Origin: Cellvibrio fontiphilus
GTDB taxonomy: Bacteria > Pseudomonadota > Gammaproteobacteria > Pseudomonadales > Cellvibrionaceae
Reading direction: 5' to 3' (one strand)
Assembly: GCF_035317345.1 (NCBI RefSeq)
Contig: NZ_JAYKTU010000001.1
DNA length: 64,000 nucleotides
Shown: in pieces, positions 1 to 8,300 of the stretch
Position numbering within the stretch: the stretch's first letter is position 1
How the letters are laid out: the number at the start of each line of letters is the position of its first letter
Position numbers and translations under genes: made by a program
The notes under the pieces: generated by a model
What the model was told of the DNA's origin: nothing
The model's input: the letters and a program-made list of their open reading frames with translations, nothing else
Database searches by the model: none

Positions 1-136
1 AAAATTTATCACACTGGGAGTCGGCCCCTCCCCCTGGAACAGGGGGAGGTCGGGAGGGGGTTGCTTTTGGCCTTGCTCCTCCCCGCTTTTGAAGCGGGGC
101 GCGTAGCTGGGGGAGGCTGGGAGGGGGTTAAGCTTT
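1..136. repeat. Left copy of a ~130-bp direct repeat flanking the DUF559 gene
   Basis: The first ~136 bases match 751-877 almost base for base: both begin AAAATTTATC, continue through a GGCCCCTCCCCC / GGGGGAGG palindrome and end in AAGCTTTTA. The main difference is a short GC-rich insert near 83-108 in this copy. The element contains internal inverted repeats able to form G/C-rich hairpins. It supplies the stop codon and the proline-rich last residues of the DUF559 gene. The left boundary may lie outside the window. Confidence 0.85.
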
Positions 137-479
137 TAATTACCGCAAGAACCCCATCCAAATTATTCATCACGTCGCGATTAGTAAACCGCAATACGGT
201 TAAACCCAACGCATGCATAAACTCATCGCGAACCTGATCGTATTCCTGCCCACCGTTTTGATAGTGACTGTCACCATCCAGCTCAATAACTAATTTGAGT
301 TGAGCACAATAGAAATCAGCGATGTACCGGCCAATTCCGTGCTGCCGACGAAATTTAACCCCGAGTTGTTGATTGCGAATTTGTGCCCAGAGAATTTTTT
401 CCGGCATGGGCATATTGCCGCGTAATTCCTGCCGCTGTGGTTTTTGTTTTTGACGATTAAAAATTTTTCCGTTTTCCAT
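9..479 (-). CDS. DUF559 domain protein (Vsr/endonuclease-like fold)
   Basis: A 156-residue protein. The core, about residues 20-115, fits the DUF559 family, related to very-short-patch-repair (Vsr)-type and PD-(D/E)XK nucleases: an N-terminal MPEKILWAQIRNQQLGVKFRRQ segment (paraphrased by its LW..IRN and KFRRQ motifs), then YIADFYC, a V-I-E-L-D-G strand and VLRFTNRDV near the end of the core. The D in ADF and the E/D in VIELDG are the probable metal-binding residues. The last ~40 residues (LTPSQPPP onward) are low-complexity and are simply translated repeat DNA, so the functional protein probably ends near residue 117. The gene follows hsdS on the same strand, separated by a tandem repeat block. 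No substrate or biological role is established for most DUF559 proteins; a nuclease role is inferred from the fold. Confidence 0.8.
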   Translation of the reverse strand: MENGKIFNRQKQKPQRQELRGNMPMPEKILWAQIRNQQLGVKFRRQHGIGRYIADFYCAQLKLVIELDGDSHYQNGGQEYDQVRDEFMHALGLTVLRFTNRDVMNNLDGVLAVIKSLTPSQPPPATRPASKAGRSKAKSNPLPTSPCSRGRGRLPV

Positions 480-506
480 GTTCGGTCCTTGTGTCTTAAA
501 AGATAA

Positions 507-750
507 AACCCTAACCCCCTCCCGACCTCCCCCTTCAAAAAGGGAGGGGATTAAGAGCGAACCCCACCCTGACCCTTCCCTTAAAAAAGGGAGGGGATTA
601 AAAGCAACCCCACCCTAGCCCTCCCCTTAAAAAAAGGGAGGGGATTAAAAGCAACCCCACCCTAACCCTTCCCTTAAAAAAGGGAGGGGATTAAAAGCAA
701 CCCCACCCTAACCCTCCCCTTCTTAAGGGGAGGGGACTGGAGCTTCGCAC
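507..750. repeat. Tandem array of ~46-bp palindromic repeats (about five units)
   Basis: Units start near 507, 560, 606, 653 and 699, giving periods of 46-47 bp. Each reads AACCCCACCCT, then a CCCTTCCC / GGGAGGGG inverted repeat around an A-rich loop, then ATTAAAAGC. Units differ by a few bases, mostly in the loop. There are no unique spacers, so this is not a CRISPR array. The array fills most of the 382-bp gap between the DUF559 start (479) and the hsdS stop (862). No gene is credible in it, and each unit could form a hairpin in RNA. Confidence 0.9.
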
Positions 751-877
751 AAAATTTATCGCACTGGGAGTCGGCCCCTCCCCCTGGAACAGGGGGAGGT
801 TGGGAGGGGGTTGCCCTTGACCTTGCTCCTCCCCCTGGAACAGGGGGAGGCTGGGAGGGGGTCAAGCTTTTACCTTT
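751..877. repeat. Right copy of the ~130-bp direct repeat; contains the hsdS stop codon
   Basis: Direct-repeat partner of 1-136, same orientation. It carries two nearly identical CCCCCTGGAACAGGGGGAGG palindromes (near 780-800 and 832-852), where the left copy has one. The hsdS stop (862-864) lies inside the element. Recombination between the two copies would delete the DUF559 gene and the 46-bp array. Confidence 0.85.
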
Positions 878-2340
878 CTCTTAGATTTCCCCGCCGCTTC
901 CCGCTCCGCCTTAATCCTCTCCAACAAAGCCGCTGCCGAATTCTCCCCCGAAATTAATTCCGGGTTCTGCGCGCGCCAGTCGGCGGTTAATTCGCCGCGA
1001 AAGGCTTTGGCTAAAATACTTTGGGTTAAATGATTAACACGGGCTTGGGCGTCTTTTACACGCTGTTCGATTTGGTCGGCGTAGGCGAAGAGTTGTTCTA
1101 CACGGCGGACGATTTCGGTTTGTTCTTCGAGTGGCGCAAATGGAATTGCTAAAACCCTCATGTCTTGCAAATGGAGATTTTTAATTGCTGTGCCAACAAT
1201 CCTACTTGAAACATCGATTTCATTTACCCATTTTTTTAACGCAATATCCACAAATTGCATATTCACTATTGTCGATATGGGTTTTATTAAAGCAACGCTT
1301 ACGAACAAAGAAAACTCCTTGCTCTCTGGAACTATTGCCGTTCTCCCAATAGTCCCGCTTTTAGTAATTAGGAGATCACCAGCCTCTGGATTGCACCTTT
1401 TAGTTAGCTCAGTATGTTCAGCGCTAGATATAAACTTTGTGTATTCGAAATTAACACGCCCATCTTTTATATCCTTCACAGAAATAAATGGAACACCGTC
1501 GTCAACATATGTAGGAGTATGATGCGTACCATCGACAATTTTTGCAGCCAAAAAATCTAACGAAACCCATTTCCAACTTTCCGGAATATCATATTCTTCT
1601 GAAGAAAGATGAATTTTAGAATTGCATTTTTTCCCTAAGATAAGTTGTCTAGATGATTCTATTTCACTGATTGAAACATCAACCAACGTCGACTTATTGC
1701 TCCCCCTCCACTCCTCCGTCAACCTCCCACTAACCGCAGCCGCAAGCACCGATTGGCGGAAGCGTTTTAGAATGTTGGGGATGGCGTCGAGGCGGGTTTT
1801 TAGGGTGTCTACCTGTGCGAGAAGTTCATCGAGTTTTTGGGCGATTTGTTGTTGTTCGGCGAGGGGGGGCAATGGGAAATCGCAATCTCTAATTCGAAAT
1901 AATGCCAGTTTTGGTTGACCACTCGAAACAGTTTTATCATCAAACTGGCTTTGCGATACGCTTGAGTTTAAATATCTTTTTAGAAAAACTTTTTCTACGC
2001 CGTATATGTTACAAATTTTCGCAGCATTCTCTGTCAAATTTGCACCATCTAATTGTTCAGGTATGTCTCCAACCAATCCAATAGTGCCAGCAATGCTAAT
2101 GTATAAATCATTCTTACTGATTATGTAGTTCTTAATTTGCTGAAAGGTTTCGTCGTCAATATATTTTAAGTTTGAGACATCAACCGTTTCGCCACCAAAA
2201 TCTGTAACTCTCAGGTAAGGATGAGCTGTAACTTGAGTAGCAAACTCAGAGCCTTTCGGTAATCGCTTGCCTCCTTGAACATCGGAAACGTCAGCAATTT
2301 TTATTGAAAGCCAACCTTCTGGCAAAGTTATACTACTCAC
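862..2340 (-). CDS. hsdS: Type I restriction-modification specificity subunit HsdS
   Basis: A 492-residue DNA sequence-recognition subunit with the normal two-half layout. TRD1 occupies about residues 1-160. The central conserved helical region is about 160-210 (LPPLAEQQQIAQKLDELLAQ, then RFRQSVLAAAVSGRL). TRD2 is about 240-405, and a second conserved helical repeat is about 405-475 (PLEEQTEIVRRVEQLF, then SILAKAFRGEL). The two LPPLAEQ/APLEEQ helices are the spacers that set the distance between the half-sites of the bipartite target. The start is GTG inside a GTGA overlap with the hsdM stop (2337-2340), indicating translational coupling. Both TRDs are visibly more AT-rich than the conserved helices, as expected for exchanged specificity domains. 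Target sequence cannot be read from the protein. The stop lies in a repeat element. Confidence 0.95.
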   Translation of the reverse strand: MSSITLPEGWLSIKIADVSDVQGGKRLPKGSEFATQVTAHPYLRVTDFGGETVDVSNLKYIDDETFQQIKNYIISKNDLYISIAGTIGLVGDIPEQLDGANLTENAAKICNIYGVEKVFLKRYLNSSVSQSQFDDKTVSSGQPKLALFRIRDCDFPLPPLAEQQQIAQKLDELLAQVDTLKTRLDAIPNILKRFRQSVLAAAVSGRLTEEWRGSNKSTLVDVSISEIESSRQLILGKKCNSKIHLSSEEYDIPESWKWVSLDFLAAKIVDGTHHTPTYVDDGVPFISVKDIKDGRVNFEYTKFISSAEHTELTKRCNPEAGDLLITKSGTIGRTAIVPESKEFSLFVSVALIKPISTIVNMQFVDIALKKWVNEIDVSSRIVGTAIKNLHLQDMRVLAIPFAPLEEQTEIVRRVEQLFAYADQIEQRVKDAQARVNHLTQSILAKAFRGELTADWRAQNPELISGENSAAALLERIKAEREAAGKSKRKVKA

Positions 2341-3941
2341 GCCTTATCCCCCAACCCCAACACCTCAGCCAACAAATCCTTCTGCACCTTTGCTTGATCC
2401 CCCGCACCCAATGCCGCGAGCAAACCATCTAACTCTCTTAGTGCTTCCGTCAATTCACTCATAGCCTCTGCCGCCAAAACATCCGGCTCTGGCAAACTCG
2501 CGGCATCGACTGAGTCGTTATCTTTTAGCCATGAAATATCCAGCGAGTCGCCTTTGGTATCGCGGATGTAATCGCGGGTAAATGAGCGCCAGCGGGAATT
2601 CTCCAGATTTTTTTCGGCGGCCTCATCCATGAATGACCATTCGCCTTCGCACCGTTTCCCCTCACCCCAGCCCTCTCCCCCAAGGGGCGAGGGAGCAAAT
2701 ACCGCCTCGAAAGGTTTTAAATGCTGTTCACCAAACGGCGTGCGTTTGCCGAAGCTGGGCATGTTGGTGCGTAGGTCATACACCCACACATTTTTGGTGC
2801 AGCCTTCTTCTTGTTTGGGGTTTTGTGCGGTGCCTTTGGTAAAAAATAACACGTTGGTTTTTACACCCGCCGCGTAAAAAATGCCGGTGGGTAAACGCAA
2901 TATTGTGTGCAGATTACATTTATCCATAAGGTCGCGGCGAATATCGGTGCCTTGGCCTGCTTCAAATAATACGTTGTCCGGCAATACCACGGCGGCGCGG
3001 CCACCGGGTTTTAAGGTGCGGTAAATATGTTGCAAAAACGCGAGTTGTTTGTTGCTGGTTTTGTAGGTGAGATCATCGCGTGTAATTGACGCTTCGCCAC
3101 CTTTGGCGGTGCCAAACGGCGGGTTGGCCAGTACCACATCCACTTTCTGTAAACTTTTGCCGGTATCACCGAGGGCGTTACCCAAATGCACTACGCCTTC
3201 GTCGTCGCCTTCCATGCCATGCAATAAACAATTCATTAATGCGAGGCGACGGGTGCTGGGGACTAATTCCACACCGATAAACGCATTGTTTAATTGAAAC
3301 TCGCGCTGCTTTTGGGTGAGGTCAAATAAATTGTCGGTGTGGTCTTTTATATATTTATCGGCAGCAATTAAAAACCCTGCCGTGCCTGCGGCGGGGTCTT
3401 GAATGGTTTCACCCGCTTGCGGTTTGATACAGCGCACTATGCTGTCGATAAGTGCTCTTGGGGTGAAGTATTGCCCCGCGCCGGATTTAGTTTCGTTGGC
3501 GTTTTTTTCGAGCAGGCCTTCATACAAATCACCCAAGCCATCTTTTTGCGCGCTGAACCAATCTATGCCATCCAGCGTTTTAATTAGCTGCTCCAAATGG
3601 CGCGGCTCGCGCAGGCGGGTTTGGGCATCGTTATAAATCGCAAGGATTAAGGGATCAGTGACTACCGGTTTACCTTCCAAATCTTTACCGGTGGACAGCG
3701 TAAGCAATATGCGTTTGTAATCGTTTAATAAATTTAAACCCGACTTTGCGTTCAAATCGCCCCAGCGGCAGCCCTCGGGCAATTTGTGTTTGTTGAGCAA
3801 ACCCGCTTCAGTATTTTCAAATTCCATTTTGATAAATAACAGCAAGACTAATTCAGTGACGTAATCGCTGTAGTTAATGCCGTCGTCGCGCAGTACGTCG
3901 CACAGGTTCCAGAGTTTTTGGACTATATCGTTGTTGGTCAT
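2337..3941 (-). CDS. hsdM: Type I restriction-modification DNA methyltransferase HsdM (N6-adenine)
   Basis: A 534-residue adenine methyltransferase subunit. An N-terminal helical HsdM_N domain (about 1-135) is followed by the N6_Mtase domain: GQYFTPRALIDSIV near residue 157, the SAM-binding DPAAGTAGFL near 182, and the catalytic NPPF motif (VVLANPPFG) near 273. With HsdS it methylates the recognition site; with HsdR it forms the restriction complex. Residues ~415-431 (SPLGGEGWGEG and following) are an in-frame copy of a genomic palindromic repeat inserted in a C-terminal surface region; the frame stays open. The ATG has a modest GAGAT ribosome site. It is separated from the fic gene by repeats. 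Confidence 0.95.
   Translation of the reverse strand: MTNNDIVQKLWNLCDVLRDDGINYSDYVTELVLLLFIKMEFENTEAGLLNKHKLPEGCRWGDLNAKSGLNLLNDYKRILLTLSTGKDLEGKPVVTDPLILAIYNDAQTRLREPRHLEQLIKTLDGIDWFSAQKDGLGDLYEGLLEKNANETKSGAGQYFTPRALIDSIVRCIKPQAGETIQDPAAGTAGFLIAADKYIKDHTDNLFDLTQKQREFQLNNAFIGVELVPSTRRLALMNCLLHGMEGDDEGVVHLGNALGDTGKSLQKVDVVLANPPFGTAKGGEASITRDDLTYKTSNKQLAFLQHIYRTLKPGGRAAVVLPDNVLFEAGQGTDIRRDLMDKCNLHTILRLPTGIFYAAGVKTNVLFFTKGTAQNPKQEEGCTKNVWVYDLRTNMPSFGKRTPFGEQHLKPFEAVFAPSPLGGEGWGEGKRCEGEWSFMDEAAEKNLENSRWRSFTRDYIRDTKGDSLDISWLKDNDSVDAASLPEPDVLAAEAMSELTEALRELDGLLAALGAGDQAKVQKDLLAEVLGLGDKA
2650..2698. repeat. Palindromic repeat inserted in frame within hsdM
   Basis: Plus strand reads CCCCTCACCCCAGCCCTCTCCC, shown here as two halves: CCCCTCACCCC and AGCCCTCTCCC, then CCAAGGGGCGAGGG. 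This belongs to a widespread GC-rich repeat type in proteobacteria that, when read in one frame, gives SPLGGEGWGEG. It adds about 16 residues to HsdM without breaking the frame. It resembles but is not identical to the repeats at 507-750. Confidence 0.75.
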
Positions 3942-3960
3942 GTTGATCTCGTTAGTTGTT

Positions 3961-4092
3961 TAACCCCCTCCCAGCCTCCCCCTTCATAAGGGGGAGGAGC
4001 TTAATTCCCTCCCCCTTTTGAAGGGGAGGGTTAGGGTGGGGTTATGTCTTTTCATTCCCGCACCAGCCAAGGCAAGGGCTAGGGTGGGGTTT
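3961..4092. repeat. Dispersed CCCCTCCC/GGGAGGGG repeat cluster between hsdM and fic
   Basis: The whole fic-hsdM gap is built from inverted CCTCCCCCTTC / AAGGGGGAGG and CCCTCCCCCTTTTG / AAGGGGAGGG units plus GGTTAGGGTGGGGTT tails. The tail is the reverse complement of the AACCCCACCCTAACC core of the 46-bp array. The DNA separates two genes of one apparent operon, so transcripts would carry these hairpins. Confidence 0.8.
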
Positions 4093-4094
4093 GT

Positions 4095-5249
4095 TTATTC
4101 CTGATTCAAAATATCGATATAAGCGCTGTAGGCGTATACGCGGTTGCGCTTTTGGCCGGTGAGTTCACGCACCAGACCTAAGGTGTTTTCCATTGCGTCC
4201 AGCACTTTGCCAACGGTGGCGGGTGTGAGGCCGGTTTTTTCTACTAATAGCCCAATACTGACAATCGGCTGATTGAACAGCGACTCCAGAATTTGATTGG
4301 CTGAACCTGCTAAGCGCCCAAGTTGCGCTAGCTTGGCTTTATCGGTTGCCAACAATGTATTCAGTTGTTGTGCGGTGGCGACCGCTTGGGTAGCCGTTGC
4401 GGTAATCGCATCCACAAAAAATAACAACCAAGCTTCCCAATCACCCGTTAAGCGCACTTGTTGCAAACGGTCGTAATAGGTTTGGCGGTGCTTTTTAAAA
4501 AACACCGATAGATACAACAGCGGCTCTTTCAATATGCCTGCTTGTGCAAAAATCAGCGGAATTAATAAACGCCCCAAGCGGCCATTACCATCCATAAACG
4601 GATGGATAGTTTCAAACTGCACGTGCATTAACGCCGCTTTGATTACCGGTTCTGTAGGCTCAGGAACATCATTTAAAAACTTTTCCAACTCGCTCCAGCA
4701 GGCAGCAATTTCATTCGCTGGCGGTGGGACAAAGGTCGCTTCATCGGCGCGATGACCGCCAATCCAAACTTGGTTGGCCCGAAACTCACCTGGGCCGCGC
4801 TGAATACCGCGACCAGACGTCATTAGCGCCTGATGTAATTCTTTTACCAAACGGATAGTGATTGGGTGGCCTTGATTGATGCGCTCCACCCCCAGTGTTA
4901 ACGCATGGACATAACAAGAGACCTCTTGCACATCATCCATAGGTACGCCGGGCTGGGCTGCCATTTCGTAGAGCATCAGGTCACTTAGGGAAGACTGTGT
5001 ACCCTCTATTTGCGAGGACATCACCGCCTCTTTACGCACATAGCTGTAAAGAAATAGCTGAGTATCCGGCAACAAGCTACTGATGGCATCCAGCCGACCT
5101 AGCGCTATATGCGCCTCTGCAAGACGCGCCTGCAATTTACTATTAATCTGTAACGGAGGGCTTGGCGGCAAGGGGGCAGGAACAAACGCCTGACAAGCAA
5201 ACCCCCCGGCAATACTGGAAACATAGCGCCCGGTTAATCCTCGATCCAT
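4095..5249 (-). CDS. Fic family protein (predicted AMP/NMP transferase, class II autoinhibited)
   Basis: A 384-residue Fic-domain protein, counted from the ATG at 5249 (MDRGLTGRY), the usual start of this subfamily. The reading frame stays open to a TTG at 5300, but the extra 17 residues look non-homologous. The active-site loop HPFMDGNGRLGR (about residues 214-225) is complete: the catalytic His, the Asp/Asn anion-binding residues and the Arg are present. An N-terminal SSQIEG segment (about 78-83) fits the (S/T)xxxE(G/N) inhibitory helix of class II Fic proteins. The C-terminal ~60 residues look like a winged-helix domain. Known family members transfer AMP from ATP to protein hydroxyl groups; the target is unknown here. 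It lies between hsdR and hsdM on the same strand, so it is probably cotranscribed with the restriction genes. Confidence 0.9.
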   Translation of the reverse strand: MDRGLTGRYVSSIAGGFACQAFVPAPLPPSPPLQINSKLQARLAEAHIALGRLDAISSLLPDTQLFLYSYVRKEAVMSSQIEGTQSSLSDLMLYEMAAQPGVPMDDVQEVSCYVHALTLGVERINQGHPITIRLVKELHQALMTSGRGIQRGPGEFRANQVWIGGHRADEATFVPPPANEIAACWSELEKFLNDVPEPTEPVIKAALMHVQFETIHPFMDGNGRLGRLLIPLIFAQAGILKEPLLYLSVFFKKHRQTYYDRLQQVRLTGDWEAWLLFFVDAITATATQAVATAQQLNTLLATDKAKLAQLGRLAGSANQILESLFNQPIVSIGLLVEKTGLTPATVGKVLDAMENTLGLVRELTGQKRNRVYAYSAYIDILNQE

Positions 5250-5377
5250 AACGAAATTCGCCAAAGTTAAAATAAGAAACCACTTAATTTTATGATACAA
5301 GAAAAAATAAAATAAAGAGGTTTTTTATTTTAGGTTTAACCGCCACTTTTATTCATGTTGATTAGGTGTACATGTGC

Positions 5378-8300
5378 CTAGCCAGCTTCACCCCAAAGCC
5401 CATCGGCCAAGGTGTTTAGCACCTTATCTAGCTGATTATCGAGCAGCCTATCTACTCGTTTAGCGCCACCTTCCTGAGCAAAGGCGTTGTTAACAAAGCC
5501 CTGATCGATAATAACTTCATGCACTAACTGCTTACCCAGGCGTTCAAGACATTTGCGCTGTGGAGGCAACCAAGAGTATGAGGCGAGGATTTTTTGCAGA
5601 GCGTTGTTTACACGCTGATCAAAGGGAATTAACGGCTCACCCAAGGCCGCTTGGCGGATATGGCCGATAATGCTGGCGGCGATTTCCTGATTAGTGCTAT
5701 TGCGCCATGCGGCTTTGAGTTTGGTTTCGCTGTAGCCCGCGTTATCCAGCAGCACTTTGATTTCTTTGAGTTGATCGCGGGTCAGGTCTTTAGGTTTATT
5801 AACAACCACCGCCAGTGCTGCCGACTGGTTGATATTGTTTTTAATAAAATCGTTAAAGCTGAGCAGGTAATCCGCAGGTTTTTCATTTACGCCAAAGTTT
5901 TGCTCGCGCGTTAAAAACTCATCGCGCCCTTCATAAATAATCGGCCTGTGTTCACTGCCCAGAATAAACTTCACTTCATCGACTGATTTGATAAAGCCGT
6001 TGTTGCGGCGCATAAATTCCGCCGCTTGGCGCGGACCTAATTCTTGTAAATGCTGATGCAATTTTTGCGGTGCAACACCCCAAAGGTTTTCCAATTCATC
6101 CAGCTTTTGCTTCAGCTCCGGCTTTGATTCTGCCGCTTTATGCGCTTTACGCATGACTCGCATCACTTTTTGGCCAAGTTCTGCCAATACATCCTGCGCG
6201 TGACTGGTTTCAGCTTGCACACCGGGTGCATTTAAGCCTTTTTCAAGCGTATCGGGATTCGTCAGTTCATCAACCAATTGTTCGAGCGTGATATTCGGGT
6301 CGCGTACCAGCGGCTTCATGGTGCTTACCTCTTGCAAGGCAGCGTATATATCCACCGGGTCGTAAATTTTAAATACGGTTTTGCCAATATCATCGGCACG
6401 GCGTGTGGCACGGCCAATCATTTGCTCGTACAAAATACGTGACTTAACGCGACGCAAAAATACGAGGTGGCAAATTTTGGGGACATCTATGCCTGTGGTG
6501 AGCAAATCAACGGTAATAGCAATGTTGGGGTAGCGTTCGTTTTTGTAGTTGCGAATGAGTTGTTCTACTTTGTCGCTTTTGCCGGTAATTTTGCGCACGG
6601 CGGCTTCGTTGTAGCTGCCATTGTGAATATCTTTGAAAGCGGCATCTAACAAACGCTTGACCATATCGGCATGAAGATCAGTTGCGCAGAAGATCATGGT
6701 TTTTTCATCACCAAAGGGATCAAGCTCTTTGGCGAGCTGTTCGCAAATGACTTGGTTAAACCCTTCGGTAATGACTTTGCGGTTAAAGGCTTCCACATCA
6801 AAGTTGATTTCATCTTCCAGCAAGGCGGATTCAATTTCGCCTGTATAGGTATTGATCGCACTGACCGCCGAACCTTTATCGAGCTTAATGCCGTTTTTAC
6901 TCAGTAAGGTTTCATAGCGAATCGGCGGTTCATGGTCGATTAACCAGTCGTCGGCCACGGCTTCACGATAGGAATAGGTATAAACGGGTTTACCAAAAAT
7001 TTCGCTGGTGTGTTTTGCAGGTGTGGCGGTTAATCCGATTTTAACTGCATCAAAGTAATCCAATACGCGGCGATAACTGGAAAGATATTGCGCAGCATCG
7101 CGCGTGGCTAATTCGCCATCCGTCATTTCTTGATCGAGGGTATAACCACGGTGAGCTTCGTCTACGATGATGCAATCGTAGGCATCAATAGTGGGTGGGT
7201 TGTCAGAGGCGAATAAGCGTTTCACCATCGCCTGCACAGTAGCCACCTGCACACGCGTTTCCGCTTCGGCGGCCATATCACCTAATTCCGCGATGTTATA
7301 AATCGATGAAAGAGTTTTATTTTCTTCCAGCTTGGCTTCTTTAAATGAATCCAATGCCTGATTGCCTAAGGCCGTGCGATCCACCAAAAACAAAATGCGT
7401 TTAAATCGTTCAGCTTTTAGAAAGCGATATATCAACCCGATAATGGTGCGGGTTTTACCAGTCCCTGTCGCCATGGCCAGTAAGCAATTTCGTTGGTTAT
7501 TGGCCAATGCAGATTCCACTGCGACAATCGCTTTCTCTTGATAGTCCCGCAACTTTAAGTAAGCAAAACCTTCTGCTTTTAGTTTTTGTTCTGCTAGTTC
7601 ACGGCTGCGTTTTAATTTATCTAACAAGCCTGCGGGTGAATGAAATGTTTCGCGGGGCTCTGCAATATTTGATGCTTCGCGCACATCCCTAAACCAAGTG
7701 CCGGATTGCTCTTTCAACTGTTTTACAAAAGCGCGGCCATTGCAGGAATACACAAAGGGAATATGAAAATGGCCATCGGCTGCATCTGGCCATGCGATGG
7801 TTCTGCCCTGCTCCGCCCAAGCAGGCATCAGCGTTGCATCTATTTTAAAGCCGCGAGAATAACGCTCGGCCTGCGGAATTTTACCGGCGACGTTTTCGTT
7901 TTCGCGTTTGGCCTCTACCACTGCAATGGGAATCAGCCCAGCAAACAAGACATAGTCTGCGCGCTGACCTGCCGTTGTGGGCCATTCGGCAATCGCTTTG
8001 TTCTTACCTTTTTCCGGGCGCGCGCCCTTTTTGTAATTTAGCTCTTGGGTATCCGCCTCCCAACCAGCCTCAATTAATTGTTGGTCGATAATAACGCGGG
8101 TTAACTCTTCATTGAGCGTTAATTGTGCACTAGCCTTTTGCGTTTTTTGGCTGACTTGCACCACTTGTTGCTGCAAGAATTTTTGATGTTCAGCTGACTG
8201 AAGGGCAAGATCATCTTGTAGCTGTTTTATTCGTGCTTCAAATTCTTGTTGCTGGGCGATAAGCCTATTTTCAGTATCTTGAGCCAGCTGTTTGTATTGG

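Noticed and set aside
290..538. 82-residue open frame overlapping the DUF559 start
   Set aside because: Other frame of the DUF559 gene and repeat DNA.
507..750. Possible CRISPR array
   Set aside because: Repeats are contiguous with no unique spacers, and each unit is internally palindromic; no cas genes nearby.
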